Below, piece after piece: positions 27,150 through 36,020 of a DNA stretch of 64,000 nucleotides. Source of the DNA: Terriglobales bacterium (GTDB taxonomy: Bacteria > Acidobacteriota > Terriglobia > Terriglobales > Acidobacteriaceae). The first letter of the stretch is position 1. Each line of letters begins with the position of its first letter. The position numbers and the translations under genes were made by a program. The notes under the pieces were generated by a model, which worked only from the letters and a program-made list of their open reading frames with translations, did not search any database and was not told the origin of the DNA. The DNA is taken from NCBI GenBank assembly GCA_025936825.1, contig JAICSO010000020.1:1-64000 (forward strand). The letters run 5' to 3'.

Positions 27150-30100
27150 CATTGTGGAGATGGGTTCGCGTTGTGCGCCGTTTCATTTACGCGCTGGCGT
27201 TGGTGTCTGCAGCTGCGTGCGCACAAACCACGGAGCCGCAAGACTGGACCGCTCTCGATCAGAAAGCGGAACAACTCTACGCCCGAGGAGATCTCAACGC
27301 AGCGATACGCGTCGCAAAGCTGGCGATTGATTCGGCGTCAGGAACTGCGCAATCCAGCCGCAGTTTAGACCGGCTGGGATTTTTCGAATACACCGCCGGA
27401 AATCTGAAGGACGCGGAGCAACACCTCAGGAAGGCGCTCGATCTCCGAAAACAAACCTTCGGCGCAAAGAGTGCGGAATACGCCGAAAGCGCAAATGATC
27501 TCGCGCTGTTTTGTCGAGACTCCGGCAAGCTTCCGGAAGCCCGCACGCTTGCAGAAGAAGCAGTCGACATCCGCACACGCCTGCTGGGAACTTCCGATCT
27601 GAGAGTTGCTGAAAGCCTTAACACCCTAGCCAGCACATACGGCCTGCTCGGCGAATACGACCTGGCGATTTCGAAATTCGAGCAGGCGCGAAGCATCCAT
27701 GAAACACAAGTTAAGCCGCAAGATCTTGCGGAAGAGTACGGGACGCTGTGTATCAATTTGGCTGGTACATACCAGCGCGTTGGTAAGTACGGAAAGGCGG
27801 AGGAACTCTTTGACAAAGGCCTGGCGGTGCTTCGCGTAAGGCCGGGGATCAACCATCCTGCCTATTCCGCCAGCCTGGTTGCCGCAGCTTACCTGCAAGC
27901 CGAACTCGGACATTATGTGACAGCGGAGAAACTTTATTCAGAAAGTGGTGATCTGCTCGAAAAGCAGCTCGGGGAAAATCATCCGGTTTACGCCACATAC
28001 CTGAACAACCGTGCTGCGCTGTACGCTGCAATGGGAAATTTTGCGGTAGCGGAAGCCGACTATCGCAAAGCACTTGAGCTGAAAAAGAAAATCTTCGGAC
28101 CTGACGCGCTGACCATTGGAGCCTCTTTGCGCAACTTGGCGCGCCTGCTCTCGCAAAAGGATCCCGACGAAAGCGAAAAGCTTTTCCAAGAAGCGGTTGA
28201 TTTGTACGCCCGCAACAAGAAAGCTCAGCCCTACGACTATGGCAGCGCACTGCTTGGGCTTGCCGAGGTGCAAAGAACTCGTGGCGAACTGGATTCCGCT
28301 CAGAAAAATCTGCAGCAAGCATCCGACACCGTCTCGAAGGGACTGGGTACTGAGCATCCGCTTTACGCCGCTGTCCTCCGTGATGAGGCTCGCGTTCATC
28401 AGTCGAAGCATGAATACAAAGAGGCCGAGCGCGAGTTGCAACAAGCAATCAATATCGTTCAACGCATGGAAGGAGACCAACACCCCGACGTCGCGGGGTA
28501 CCTGTTCAAGCTTGCCACTTTATATGACGAGGGCGGTGACTACCGTTCTGCTACACCGCTCTACCGGCGGAGCCTGGAGATTTCCGACCGCGCGTTGAGC
28601 GATATTCTCAGCATAGGATCGGAGGACTCGAAGAATGCTGCCATCGCAAACTTGGACGACTCCATCCCTGCTTTAATCGCTTTCCAAAACAACGTTGCGG
28701 ATAAAGTTCCTGACGCACGCGTCCTGGCCTTCGAAGCAGTCGCGCGCCGTAAAGGGCGGGTGCTGGATCAAGTACATGACTGGGGTGCTAGGCTGTCTCA
28801 GAGTACCGACCCTGCCATCCGAGAAACCCTCGCACAACGCCAGGCTATGCTGGAGTGCGAAGCGTCGCTGAGTACCGCGCTTGGCTATCGCGACATCAAG
28901 CCCGCTGTCGTCGGAACGTGCTCTCTGACTGGGACAGACCTTGAAGGACGTTACGAGCGATTGCTGCACGATCTTCGTGTGAACTGGACACCAGCTTTGG
29001 GGCAAGAAGGCATCCAGGCCACACAGGTTTTGAAACAGCACATCGACATCATGGAAGCCAATCTCAGCCGCGATCTTCCGCAATTCGCAAGTGCGATTCG
29101 GCCAGTGCGGATGCGCGACATCGCGGCCCAACTGCACGCGGGTGAACTGCTGGTCGAGATCGTCGCCTACGCACAGCAAGGATCCGGGCTGGCGGATCGA
29201 TACGGTGCCTTTCTCCTGGATCATGAAGGCAACTTAAATTGGCTGGACTTAGGTTCGAAGCAGACATCCGATAGAGCAGTACGTGATCTATTTGCCGCAG
29301 CACACGACTGGAGCAGCGCCGTTTCCGCTCGGGAATGGCGCAATCAGAAGGTTGCCGAGCAAACTGCCAACGAATCGGTAATCACGCTTTCGCAAACGCT
29401 CTCTCCACTGATCTCGGCCATTGAACAGAAGAACGATGTTCGGCGCCTGAGGATCGCACCGGATGCGATGCTTAACCTCGTACCATTTGGTGCCCTGATG
29501 GACAAGCGAGGCTTACGGCTCGTTGAACGTTTCTCTACGAGCTATCTCTCGTCGAGCCGGGATCTCGGCAGCTTGCCAGCATCTGCGGATCACAACGATA
29601 CACATAGCGACTTAATCATCGCCATGAGTCCTGGCGGCAAAGAAGTGGGGCCCCGCACCCTCGCGTCTGCAGCATTTCGGTCGGAAACGCTGGAACCTCT
29701 TCGCGGCGCTCAGGCCGAAGCTCATGAAGTCAAGCGCTGGGTTCCCAACGCACAACTGTTGGGTGAAGGGCAGGCCACCGAAGAGAGAATTAAGCAACTG
29801 CATCATCCGGCGCTGCTTCATTTAGTTGGACACGGCCTGGTCAAAGGCAACGAGAACTGCAACATCGATCCTGACGCTTCCTCGTGCAAACTCAGCGCCA
29901 ACCCCGCCGAGCGTGTGATGAGTCTTTCTGCGATCGTGCTCGAGGAAGCTTACGGTAGAGGTCCACACTCCTCGCAAGATGGCCTGCTCACTGCCCTTGA
30001 ACTCCAGACCTTGGACCTCCAAGGCACGGAGATGCTGGTGCTCTCGCAGTGCCGCATGGCAGACGGTGTTCCCTCCACTGCTGATGGAGTGTTCGGCATG

Positions 30101-30364
30101 CGTCGCGCCGCCGCGATCGCAGGCGTCAAAACTTTTGTTGCGCCGCTATGGAAGATCGGCGATGAGCCTCAGCAGATTTTAGTCAACCGTTTTTACAAGG
30201 AATTGAGTCTCGGCACTCCTCGCGATGTGGCCCTACAAAGGGCCAAACTGCAACTGCTGCATACTTCTTCGACGGCGTCCTTTCTAACGTGGGCGCCCGT
30301 AATTCTTTCGGGTGATCCCGAGCCTGCACCGAGCGACTGGTTCCATACGTCTCATCCGAAATAG
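27146..30364 (+). CDS. Secreted CHAT-domain (caspase-like) protease with TPR array
   Basis: 1072 residues. A signal-like N terminus (VRRFIYALALVSAAACAQ) is followed by about ten TPR units (residues 30-480), a helical linker, and a C-terminal CHAT domain from about 700. The catalytic pair is visible: His896 in LLHLVGHGL and Cys969 in LVLSQCRMADG, followed by GVFGMRRAAAIAGVKTFVAPLW and ILSGDPE. CHAT proteins are caspase/separase-like cysteine proteases whose TPRs bind the activator or substrate. Export to the periplasm is unusual for a protease of this clan. The start is a TTG overlapping the previous stop, with AAGGGA 5 bases upstream. Confidence 0.85.
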   Translation: MTLWRWVRVVRRFIYALALVSAAACAQTTEPQDWTALDQKAEQLYARGDLNAAIRVAKLAIDSASGTAQSSRSLDRLGFFEYTAGNLKDAEQHLRKALDLRKQTFGAKSAEYAESANDLALFCRDSGKLPEARTLAEEAVDIRTRLLGTSDLRVAESLNTLASTYGLLGEYDLAISKFEQARSIHETQVKPQDLAEEYGTLCINLAGTYQRVGKYGKAEELFDKGLAVLRVRPGINHPAYSASLVAAAYLQAELGHYVTAEKLYSESGDLLEKQLGENHPVYATYLNNRAALYAAMGNFAVAEADYRKALELKKKIFGPDALTIGASLRNLARLLSQKDPDESEKLFQEAVDLYARNKKAQPYDYGSALLGLAEVQRTRGELDSAQKNLQQASDTVSKGLGTEHPLYAAVLRDEARVHQSKHEYKEAERELQQAINIVQRMEGDQHPDVAGYLFKLATLYDEGGDYRSATPLYRRSLEISDRALSDILSIGSEDSKNAAIANLDDSIPALIAFQNNVADKVPDARVLAFEAVARRKGRVLDQVHDWGARLSQSTDPAIRETLAQRQAMLECEASLSTALGYRDIKPAVVGTCSLTGTDLEGRYERLLHDLRVNWTPALGQEGIQATQVLKQHIDIMEANLSRDLPQFASAIRPVRMRDIAAQLHAGELLVEIVAYAQQGSGLADRYGAFLLDHEGNLNWLDLGSKQTSDRAVRDLFAAAHDWSSAVSAREWRNQKVAEQTANESVITLSQTLSPLISAIEQKNDVRRLRIAPDAMLNLVPFGALMDKRGLRLVERFSTSYLSSSRDLGSLPASADHNDTHSDLIIAMSPGGKEVGPRTLASAAFRSETLEPLRGAQAEAHEVKRWVPNAQLLGEGQATEERIKQLHHPALLHLVGHGLVKGNENCNIDPDASSCKLSANPAERVMSLSAIVLEEAYGRGPHSSQDGLLTALELQTLDLQGTEMLVLSQCRMADGVPSTADGVFGMRRAAAIAGVKTFVAPLWKIGDEPQQILVNRFYKELSLGTPRDVALQRAKLQLLHTSSTASFLTWAPVILSGDPEPAPSDWFHTSHPK

Positions 30365-30490
30365 ACTTTGTCGGGTCGAGCAGAGGCCTGAACGGAGCAC
30401 GAGTCCGCGATCAGCCCCTCAATTCCATGCCTTCAGCCCAACACTTCAGCCCAAGAAGACCGTACGTTTCGTGAATCTTCGGATACTTGA

Positions 30491-30526
30491 GTAGACAATC
30501 TACTGCCACGGGAGTAGAGTGTCTAC
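30491..30526. promoter_or_regulatory. Tandem palindromic operator of the PadR regulator
   Basis: Two perfect 13-base palindromes with the same half-site, GTAGA-CAA-TCTAC (30491-30503) and GTAGA-GTG-TCTAC (30514-30526), lie centre to centre 23 bases apart just before the PadR start. The whole block is itself nearly palindromic. This is the arrangement expected for an autoregulated PadR dimer pair. Confidence 0.8.
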
Positions 30527-30530
30527 ACCT

Positions 30531-30896
30531 ATGAGCGAGAAAGGCCACTACAAGAACCGGATTGAACTGCTGCAGGGAACGCTCGACATGCTTATTCTGC
30601 AGACGCTGCAATGGGGACCGCAGCATGGGTATGGCATTGTCCAGGCTTTACGTCTGCGATCCGGAGATGTGCTTCAGGTGGAGACCGGATCCCTGTATCC
30701 GGCTCTCCATCGATTGGAGCGTCAGGGTTGGGTGCAGTCTGAATGGAAACAGTCAGAGAGCAAGCAAAAAGCCCGATACTACCGGATTACAGCCAAGGGG
30801 AAAAAGCAGTTGGCCTCGGATCTGGGCCGATGGGAGCGGATTGTCGAAGCGATTGGGTCGGTCATGTACGTCAAGCCGGAGGAGAGTGCATCATGA
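30531..30896 (+). CDS. PadR-family transcriptional regulator
   Basis: 121 residues from the ATG at 30531. The winged-helix core is typical of PadR: LLQGTLDMLILQTLQWGPQHGYGIVQAL, then LQVETGSLYPALHRLERQGWV and KARYYRITAKGKKQL. A GTG at 30519 with GGGAG before it is also possible, but it would lie inside the second operator box. Its stop overlaps the next gene (ATGA). PadR next to an orphan MacB-like permease is a recurring pair in Acidobacteriota; the operator in front implies that it represses both genes until a ligand, perhaps a toxic small molecule, binds. Confidence 0.9.
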   Translation: MSEKGHYKNRIELLQGTLDMLILQTLQWGPQHGYGIVQALRLRSGDVLQVETGSLYPALHRLERQGWVQSEWKQSESKQKARYYRITAKGKKQLASDLGRWERIVEAIGSVMYVKPEESAS

Positions 30897-33523
30897 AGTG
30901 GTTTCCCAGCTTCGGTTTTCAGAGGCGCAGTCGCGAATTGCAGGAAGAGATCGATGCCCACCTGCAGATGGCGATTGCAGATCGAGTGGCGCGAGGCGAG
31001 ACAGCAGAGGCGGCGCGACAAGCGGCAATGCGGGAGTTTGGAAATATTCCTCTAGTGCAAGAGGTGACAGGCGACATGTGGGGCCGAGGCTGGCTTGAAC
31101 AACTAGGCCGGGATGTCCGTTATGCCTTTCGGCAACTGCGCAAGAGTCCCGGGTTTGCGATCACCGCGACGGCGATGCTGGCAGTAGCGATTTGCGCCAA
31201 CAGCACCGTATTCAGTTGGATTGACGGCACAATGTTGCGTCCGATTCCTGGCGCGCGAGACACGGGCGACCTCGTCAGCCTGCAGCGGGGGGAACGGAAC
31301 TTCTCTCCGGTTCCGCCCCTCTCGTATCTCGACTATCGCGATCTGCGCGAGCAGAACCACACATTCTCCGGAATACTTGCTTATCATCACGATTGGATCA
31401 CGCTGACCGGCGGCGCAAAGCCGGAGCGTGTCTTTATTGCGAACGTGTCGGCGAATTATTTCGACGTGCTCGGCATCAAGCCGATGAAGGGGCGCTTCTT
31501 TCTGACTGAAGAAGAGGCGCGCGCGGCTCCCGACGTGGTTTTGAGTTACTCCCTATGGAAGACGCGCTATGCCGAAGACCCGGCAATTGTGGGCAAGTCG
31601 ATCGAGGTTTCCAGGCATCCCTTGACGGTGATCGGCGTGGCGCCGGAGGGAGTTGTAGGAGCCATGCCCGGGCTCCGTGACGATCTGTGGGTAACGCTTG
31701 ATCCCCTCGGGAATGATGGGTGGCGGATGACGCATCGCGATGGTGGTGCGGTTTGGCTGAACGTAATAGGGCGATTGCGGCCCGGCGTCAGCCGTGACCA
31801 GGCAGCCCAGGATCTCGATACCGTGATGCGCAATATTGTCGCGGCGTATCCGGACCAGCATCTCGGCGATAACCGGATCTCGCTGGATCCCATGTGGCGC
31901 TCGCCCTTCGGCGCCAACGGATACATGGCGGCGACGTTGCCCATTCTTCTCGCCTTCGCCGTTGTGGTGCTGTTGCTGACCTGCGCGAACGTGGCTACGC
32001 TCACGCTGGTGCGGTTTGTGTCCCGGCGGCGTGAGCTCGCGATCCGGCAGTCGCTCGGGGCGAATCGTATTCAACTGGTGCGGCAGATGGTGCTGGAGGG
32101 CGTGGTGCTTTCCATCGTGGCCGGGGCCGTGGCCCTCGCGTTGACAACCTGGACATCGAAGACATTCGCATGGTTCTTTCGGGCGAGCTCGAGTCCTGGC
32201 ACCCTGAACGGGAGCATGGACCATAGCGTGGTGATCGGGATTGCGGTGTTTTCCCTGTTGGCCGGCATTTTGTGCGGCGCGCTCCCCGCCTGGCGTTCGT
32301 CCCACGCGCCGGCAGTCGAGATACTCAAGGCAGAGTCGGCAAGCATTTCCGGCGGGTCAAGCAACCGGAAATTGCTCAGCGGGCTGGTGGTGGCGCAAAT
32401 CGCGCTTTCACTGCCTCTGCTGTTGTGCTCCGGGCTACTTCTGCGAACGCTGCGGAATCTGGCCGGCGCGAATCCCGGATTTGAGCAGGACCACATTCTC
32501 ACTGCGACCGTGGGACTGAATATCGCCGGCTACAGCCACGACGAGGTACAGCTGATCCGTCACAAGATACTGGATCGCGTGTCGGCATTGCCCGGCGTTA
32601 AGGTCGCGAGTTTTACGGACTGGATTCCGATGACCCTGGGGCACAAGGCCGAGGATGCGTATCCGGAAGGGTATGTGCCACACCCCCATGAATCTTTGCA
32701 GGTGTACCACGCAGAGGTGGCCGCGCGGTATTTCGAGTCCCTTCACATACCCATTCTGGAAGGACGCGAGTTTACACCGGATGACGATGAAAAGGCCCCA
32801 AGGGTGCTCATCGTGGATCAGACTGCGGCGAGGCGCTACTGGCCGGGACAGGATCCGCTGGGAAAGAACCTCAGGATCTGGGGACGGATCTTCACGGTTG
32901 TCGGCGTCGCGAGAAATTCGACACATATGTTCGTGAATGAGTCACCGCAGCCGATGGTGTATATGAGCTTTTTCCAGGAGGGCTACGAGAATATCGTGCA
33001 GGTGGAGACCGAGGGAAATCCGGCCGACCTTGCGCCAGCAGTGGAGAATACCCTCCACGAAATCGATCCACGGCTGCCGGTTTTCGATGTGCGTCCCATG
33101 CGAGAGAGTACCCAGCTGGCGAGCAGTTTCGCTGTCATACAGAGCACCCTCGCGGGAATGTTCGCGCTGATTGGGCTGGTTCTTGCAGTAACCGGGATCT
33201 ACGGAGTTGTTTCCTATCGAACCCAAATGCGAACCCACGAGATCGGATTGCGCGTGGCTCTGGGCGCTTCGCGCCGCGATGTGCTGAGACTCGTACTGTC
33301 GCAGGGAGTGTGGCTCACAGGCATCGGGCTGGCGGTGGGACTGGCGTTTGCGTTGGGACTGACACGCGTCATCGCCCGGTTGTTGTATGGAATCGGTGCC
33401 AACGATCCCGTCACCATGGTCTACGTTGTCACGGTTCTGGGAGCGATGTCTTTGCTGGCATGCTACTTTCCGGCACGTCGAGCGATGCTCCGAAATCCTG
33501 TGACCGCGATTCGCGAACTGTAA
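30893..33523 (+). CDS. MacB-like orphan ABC permease (ADOP type)
   Basis: 876 residues. The N-terminal 60 residues are the permease-prefix domain (FQRRSRELQEEIDAHLQMAI, ARQAAMREFGN). Two MacB/FtsX units follow, each with a periplasmic core domain and FtsX helices: TM1 near 80-100 (GFAITATAMLAVAICANSTV), a central helix bundle near 345-500 (LPILLAFAVVVLLLTCANVA ... RELAIRQSLGA) and a C-terminal bundle (MFALIGLVLAVTGIYGVVSY, HEIGLRVALGASRRDVLRLV). No ATPase domain or ATPase gene is nearby, as usual for these duplicated orphan permeases. Likely role: efflux or envelope mechanics, driven by an ATPase encoded elsewhere. I start it at 30893, coupled to padR. Confidence 0.88.
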   Translation: MKWFPSFGFQRRSRELQEEIDAHLQMAIADRVARGETAEAARQAAMREFGNIPLVQEVTGDMWGRGWLEQLGRDVRYAFRQLRKSPGFAITATAMLAVAICANSTVFSWIDGTMLRPIPGARDTGDLVSLQRGERNFSPVPPLSYLDYRDLREQNHTFSGILAYHHDWITLTGGAKPERVFIANVSANYFDVLGIKPMKGRFFLTEEEARAAPDVVLSYSLWKTRYAEDPAIVGKSIEVSRHPLTVIGVAPEGVVGAMPGLRDDLWVTLDPLGNDGWRMTHRDGGAVWLNVIGRLRPGVSRDQAAQDLDTVMRNIVAAYPDQHLGDNRISLDPMWRSPFGANGYMAATLPILLAFAVVVLLLTCANVATLTLVRFVSRRRELAIRQSLGANRIQLVRQMVLEGVVLSIVAGAVALALTTWTSKTFAWFFRASSSPGTLNGSMDHSVVIGIAVFSLLAGILCGALPAWRSSHAPAVEILKAESASISGGSSNRKLLSGLVVAQIALSLPLLLCSGLLLRTLRNLAGANPGFEQDHILTATVGLNIAGYSHDEVQLIRHKILDRVSALPGVKVASFTDWIPMTLGHKAEDAYPEGYVPHPHESLQVYHAEVAARYFESLHIPILEGREFTPDDDEKAPRVLIVDQTAARRYWPGQDPLGKNLRIWGRIFTVVGVARNSTHMFVNESPQPMVYMSFFQEGYENIVQVETEGNPADLAPAVENTLHEIDPRLPVFDVRPMRESTQLASSFAVIQSTLAGMFALIGLVLAVTGIYGVVSYRTQMRTHEIGLRVALGASRRDVLRLVLSQGVWLTGIGLAVGLAFALGLTRVIARLLYGIGANDPVTMVYVVTVLGAMSLLACYFPARRAMLRNPVTAIREL

Positions 33524-33854
33524 GCTGCGGTTCAGATTCCGACGCGAATTACATGCATTCGACGTGTGCACGGTGCCAGCCTTAGTTGGCAAGGAAAATA
33601 ACGGAATTCCAACGGTCACCAACAATCTCTGCAATGGTCACGCTCGCGACGCCGAACTCCGGCGCGATGCTTCACGGACAAATTAGCGAAGCCGCTCTGT
33701 TGAAGCCGGGCCACGCTTTTTTTCTCGACGAGCAATCTCGAATCTGTCACTGACCTCACGACAGACCGGCTGTTCCGGTTCCTGGAACAGTTTCGCAGTA
33801 AGAGAGATGCATGTATACACCGTATACATTTGCGCGTATACTCCCTATATAACG
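33524..33854. other. Intergenic region with hairpin and TetR operator
   Basis: 331 bases without a gene. A perfect 7-bp hairpin, CTGTTCC (33770-33776) and GGAACAG (33784-33790), followed by TTTCG, may be a weak terminator of the permease operon or a further protein site. The TetR operator at 33811-33829 is listed separately. Nothing else is apparent. Confidence 0.5.
33811..33829. promoter_or_regulatory. Palindromic operator of the TetR regulator
   Basis: A perfect inverted repeat, ATGTATAC-ACC-GTATACAT (8+3+8), is centred 35 bases before the TetR ATG, and a third GTATAC follows at 33836-33841. The spacing and symmetry fit an autoregulatory TetR-dimer site covering the promoter. Confidence 0.8.
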
Positions 33855-34457
33855 ATGCCTTCTTCTATTCCAGCGGCCGCGAAGACAGATACCGCAGACC
33901 GCATACTGGCGGCGGCACGCGACATTCTCGATCGGGACGGTCTCGCAGAGGTCGCGATGCGCCGGGTGGCAGAGCGCGTCGGCATTACTCCAATGGCTAT
34001 TTATCGTCACTACACCGATCGCGCGAGCCTGCTGAACGCGATCGCCAACCAAGGCTTTCAGGAGCTTGCCGACCGCATGCATGCGCGTCCGCTCAACGGT
34101 GGCGTAGAAACCCGGCTGGCTCAACTCGGAGAGACTTTTGTGGAGTTCGCGCTTCAGTTGCCCAATCTCTATGAACTGATGTTTCTTGCGCCTCGTAAGG
34201 GGGCGCGGTTCTATCCCAGGGACTTCAAGGCGGGCCGTTCGCCAACGTTCAGCCCGAGCGTAAAGCTACTTAAGGAGGCCATGCAGACCGGCGAGTTGCG
34301 GCATGATGATCCCGTGGAAATCGCTTTTGAAATCAGCGCGCTCTCCCACGGACTTATCGTGCTGTACCGCGGTGGGCGCGTAGGTCTCAGCGCCAGGAAG
34401 TTTCGTATCCTCTACCGCCGTTCCTTCAGGAGATATATTCATGGCCTTCGTCCTTAA
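33855..34457 (+). CDS. TetR-family transcriptional regulator
   Basis: 200 residues from the ATG at 33855. The helix-turn-helix is clear: TADRILAAARDILDRDGLAEVAMRRVAERVGITPMAIYRHYTDRASLLNAI. The C-terminal ligand domain (VEFALQLPNLYELMFLAPRK, EAMQTGELRHDDPVEIAFEISALSHGLIVLYR) is of the WHG/TetR_C type. The longer frame upstream would run through the operator and is rejected. Its last 17 bases overlap the start of the Lnt-like gene, so both are controlled from the palindromic site just upstream. Confidence 0.9.
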   Translation: MPSSIPAAAKTDTADRILAAARDILDRDGLAEVAMRRVAERVGITPMAIYRHYTDRASLLNAIANQGFQELADRMHARPLNGGVETRLAQLGETFVEFALQLPNLYELMFLAPRKGARFYPRDFKAGRSPTFSPSVKLLKEAMQTGELRHDDPVEIAFEISALSHGLIVLYRGGRVGLSARKFRILYRRSFRRYIHGLRP

Positions 34458-35916
34458 GCGCACCCTACCCATGGCGAGTGTCGCTGTGCTCTCGACGGCC
34501 GCGCTGTTACTGCTCGGGAATGGCATGAACCCGCTGTGGCCCTTTATGTGGATAGCGCCTCTACCGGTGCTGTTGTTGGCTGCCGAGGCCGGATCATGGT
34601 GGGTTGTGGCTGTCTCCGCCGCACTCTCCATGCTCTTAGGGAATCTCACGATGCTGTATTACCTCCACTTCGCGCTGCATGCCCCCATCATCGCGTGGCT
34701 GGTTCCGTTTTCGCTCGTCTCACTGCTCTTCACTGCAGGTGTCCTTTTATTCCGCGCTCTCCTGGGTCGCGGCTCGACGATTGCGTCTGTCATCGCGCTG
34801 CCAGCGCTCTGGACAGTTTGCGAGTATCTCAGCAGCTTTGCGCCGGCAAGTGGCACCGCCGGCAGTCTGGCGTACACGCAATTGCGTTTCCTGCCGTTCC
34901 TGCAACTAGCCTCGCTGACGGGTCCGTGGGGCATGAGCTTCCTGTTGCTGTTGTTTCCCTCAGCCGTTGCCGCGGCTTTCCATATCCGGCGTACGAAGCC
35001 CGCGCAGGCAGCTCGCGTCATGGGATCCGTACTTGCTCTGCTCATTGCAGTCTTGGTGTTTGGGATTGCCCGCCTGGCAGGATCGGAATCTAGTCAGAAG
35101 ATGAAGGTCGGATTGCTGGCAACGGATACGGTACAGATAGCGGACCCAGGGCCCAGCACACAAGACCTTCTGCGCAGTTACGCCGAGCAGGCCGAGAGAC
35201 TCGCCCGCCAGGGCGCGCGCATCGTCGTGATGCCCGAAAAGACGGGTGTGCTGCTCGACCATGATACGAAGACCGCCGACGCCACACTCCAAGCTGTCGC
35301 CGACCGTACCGGCGCGACTCTGGTTATCGGATTGGTGCATGGGGTCAAAGCTGACTCATTCAACGAGGCGCGCATCTACACGCCGGATCAGCCGGTCACG
35401 ACTTATGACAAGCAGCACATGCTGCCGCCGTTTGAATCGAAGCTAACCCCAGGCACCTCGCTGACTCTCCTTTCGCAATCTGCGGACCGAGTTGGCGTCG
35501 CCATCTGTAAGGACATGGATTTCATTCGTCCCGCTCTCGATTATGGCCGCGCAGGAGTTGCCTTGATGCTCGATCCCGCATGGGACTTCAACATCGATCG
35601 TAGCTGGCATGGGCACATAGCGATCATGCGAGGCGTCGAGAATGGCTATGCGATTGCGCACGCCGCAAAGGACGGATTGCTCACCGTCACCGACGATCGC
35701 GGACGTATTCTCGGTGAGGTACGCAGCAACAGCGCGCCTTTCTCTTCGGTTCTCGTGGATGTGCCGCTCCATCACGACAATACAATCTTCAGCCGCTATG
35801 GCGCATGGTTCCCGTGGCTAGCAGCGTTGCTGTTGATCGGCACTCTGGCGAAGCTCGCCCTTGGCGCGCGCCAGGCTCGAGAGGGCCATCTCGTCGCACA
35901 CTCGCCATATAAATAA
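34441..35916 (+). CDS. Lnt-like membrane carbon-nitrogen hydrolase (apolipoprotein N-acyltransferase family)
   Basis: 491 residues. Residues 10-210 contain six or more transmembrane helices, followed by a nitrilase-fold domain with the Glu-Lys-Cys triad: E266 (VVMPEKTG), K324 (TYDKQHMLPPFES) and C356 (VGVAICKDMDF). A last helix lies near 460-480. This is the layout of apolipoprotein N-acyltransferase, which puts the third acyl chain on lipoproteins at the outer face of the inner membrane. Being under a local TetR repressor and away from housekeeping genes, it may be a second, specialised Lnt acting on other amines or lipids. AGGAG precedes the ATG. Confidence 0.75.
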   Translation: MAFVLKRTLPMASVAVLSTAALLLLGNGMNPLWPFMWIAPLPVLLLAAEAGSWWVVAVSAALSMLLGNLTMLYYLHFALHAPIIAWLVPFSLVSLLFTAGVLLFRALLGRGSTIASVIALPALWTVCEYLSSFAPASGTAGSLAYTQLRFLPFLQLASLTGPWGMSFLLLLFPSAVAAAFHIRRTKPAQAARVMGSVLALLIAVLVFGIARLAGSESSQKMKVGLLATDTVQIADPGPSTQDLLRSYAEQAERLARQGARIVVMPEKTGVLLDHDTKTADATLQAVADRTGATLVIGLVHGVKADSFNEARIYTPDQPVTTYDKQHMLPPFESKLTPGTSLTLLSQSADRVGVAICKDMDFIRPALDYGRAGVALMLDPAWDFNIDRSWHGHIAIMRGVENGYAIAHAAKDGLLTVTDDRGRILGEVRSNSAPFSSVLVDVPLHHDNTIFSRYGAWFPWLAALLLIGTLAKLALGARQAREGHLVAHSPYK

Positions 35917-36020
35917 ACTCTGAAACAGCAGCAAGGGAGGAGAGACGAGATACGTACTCACCTTGGCGTTACATTCTTGTCAGAACACAGCATCTCGATT
36001 GCTGCGGAACACTCAAACCA

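Noticed and set aside
25288-30364. A CHAT-based antiphage defence system (Craspase-like)
   Set aside because: No Cas, retron, gasdermin or nuclease partner is present, and the CHAT protein and its neighbour look exported or membrane-bound, which suits envelope signalling better.
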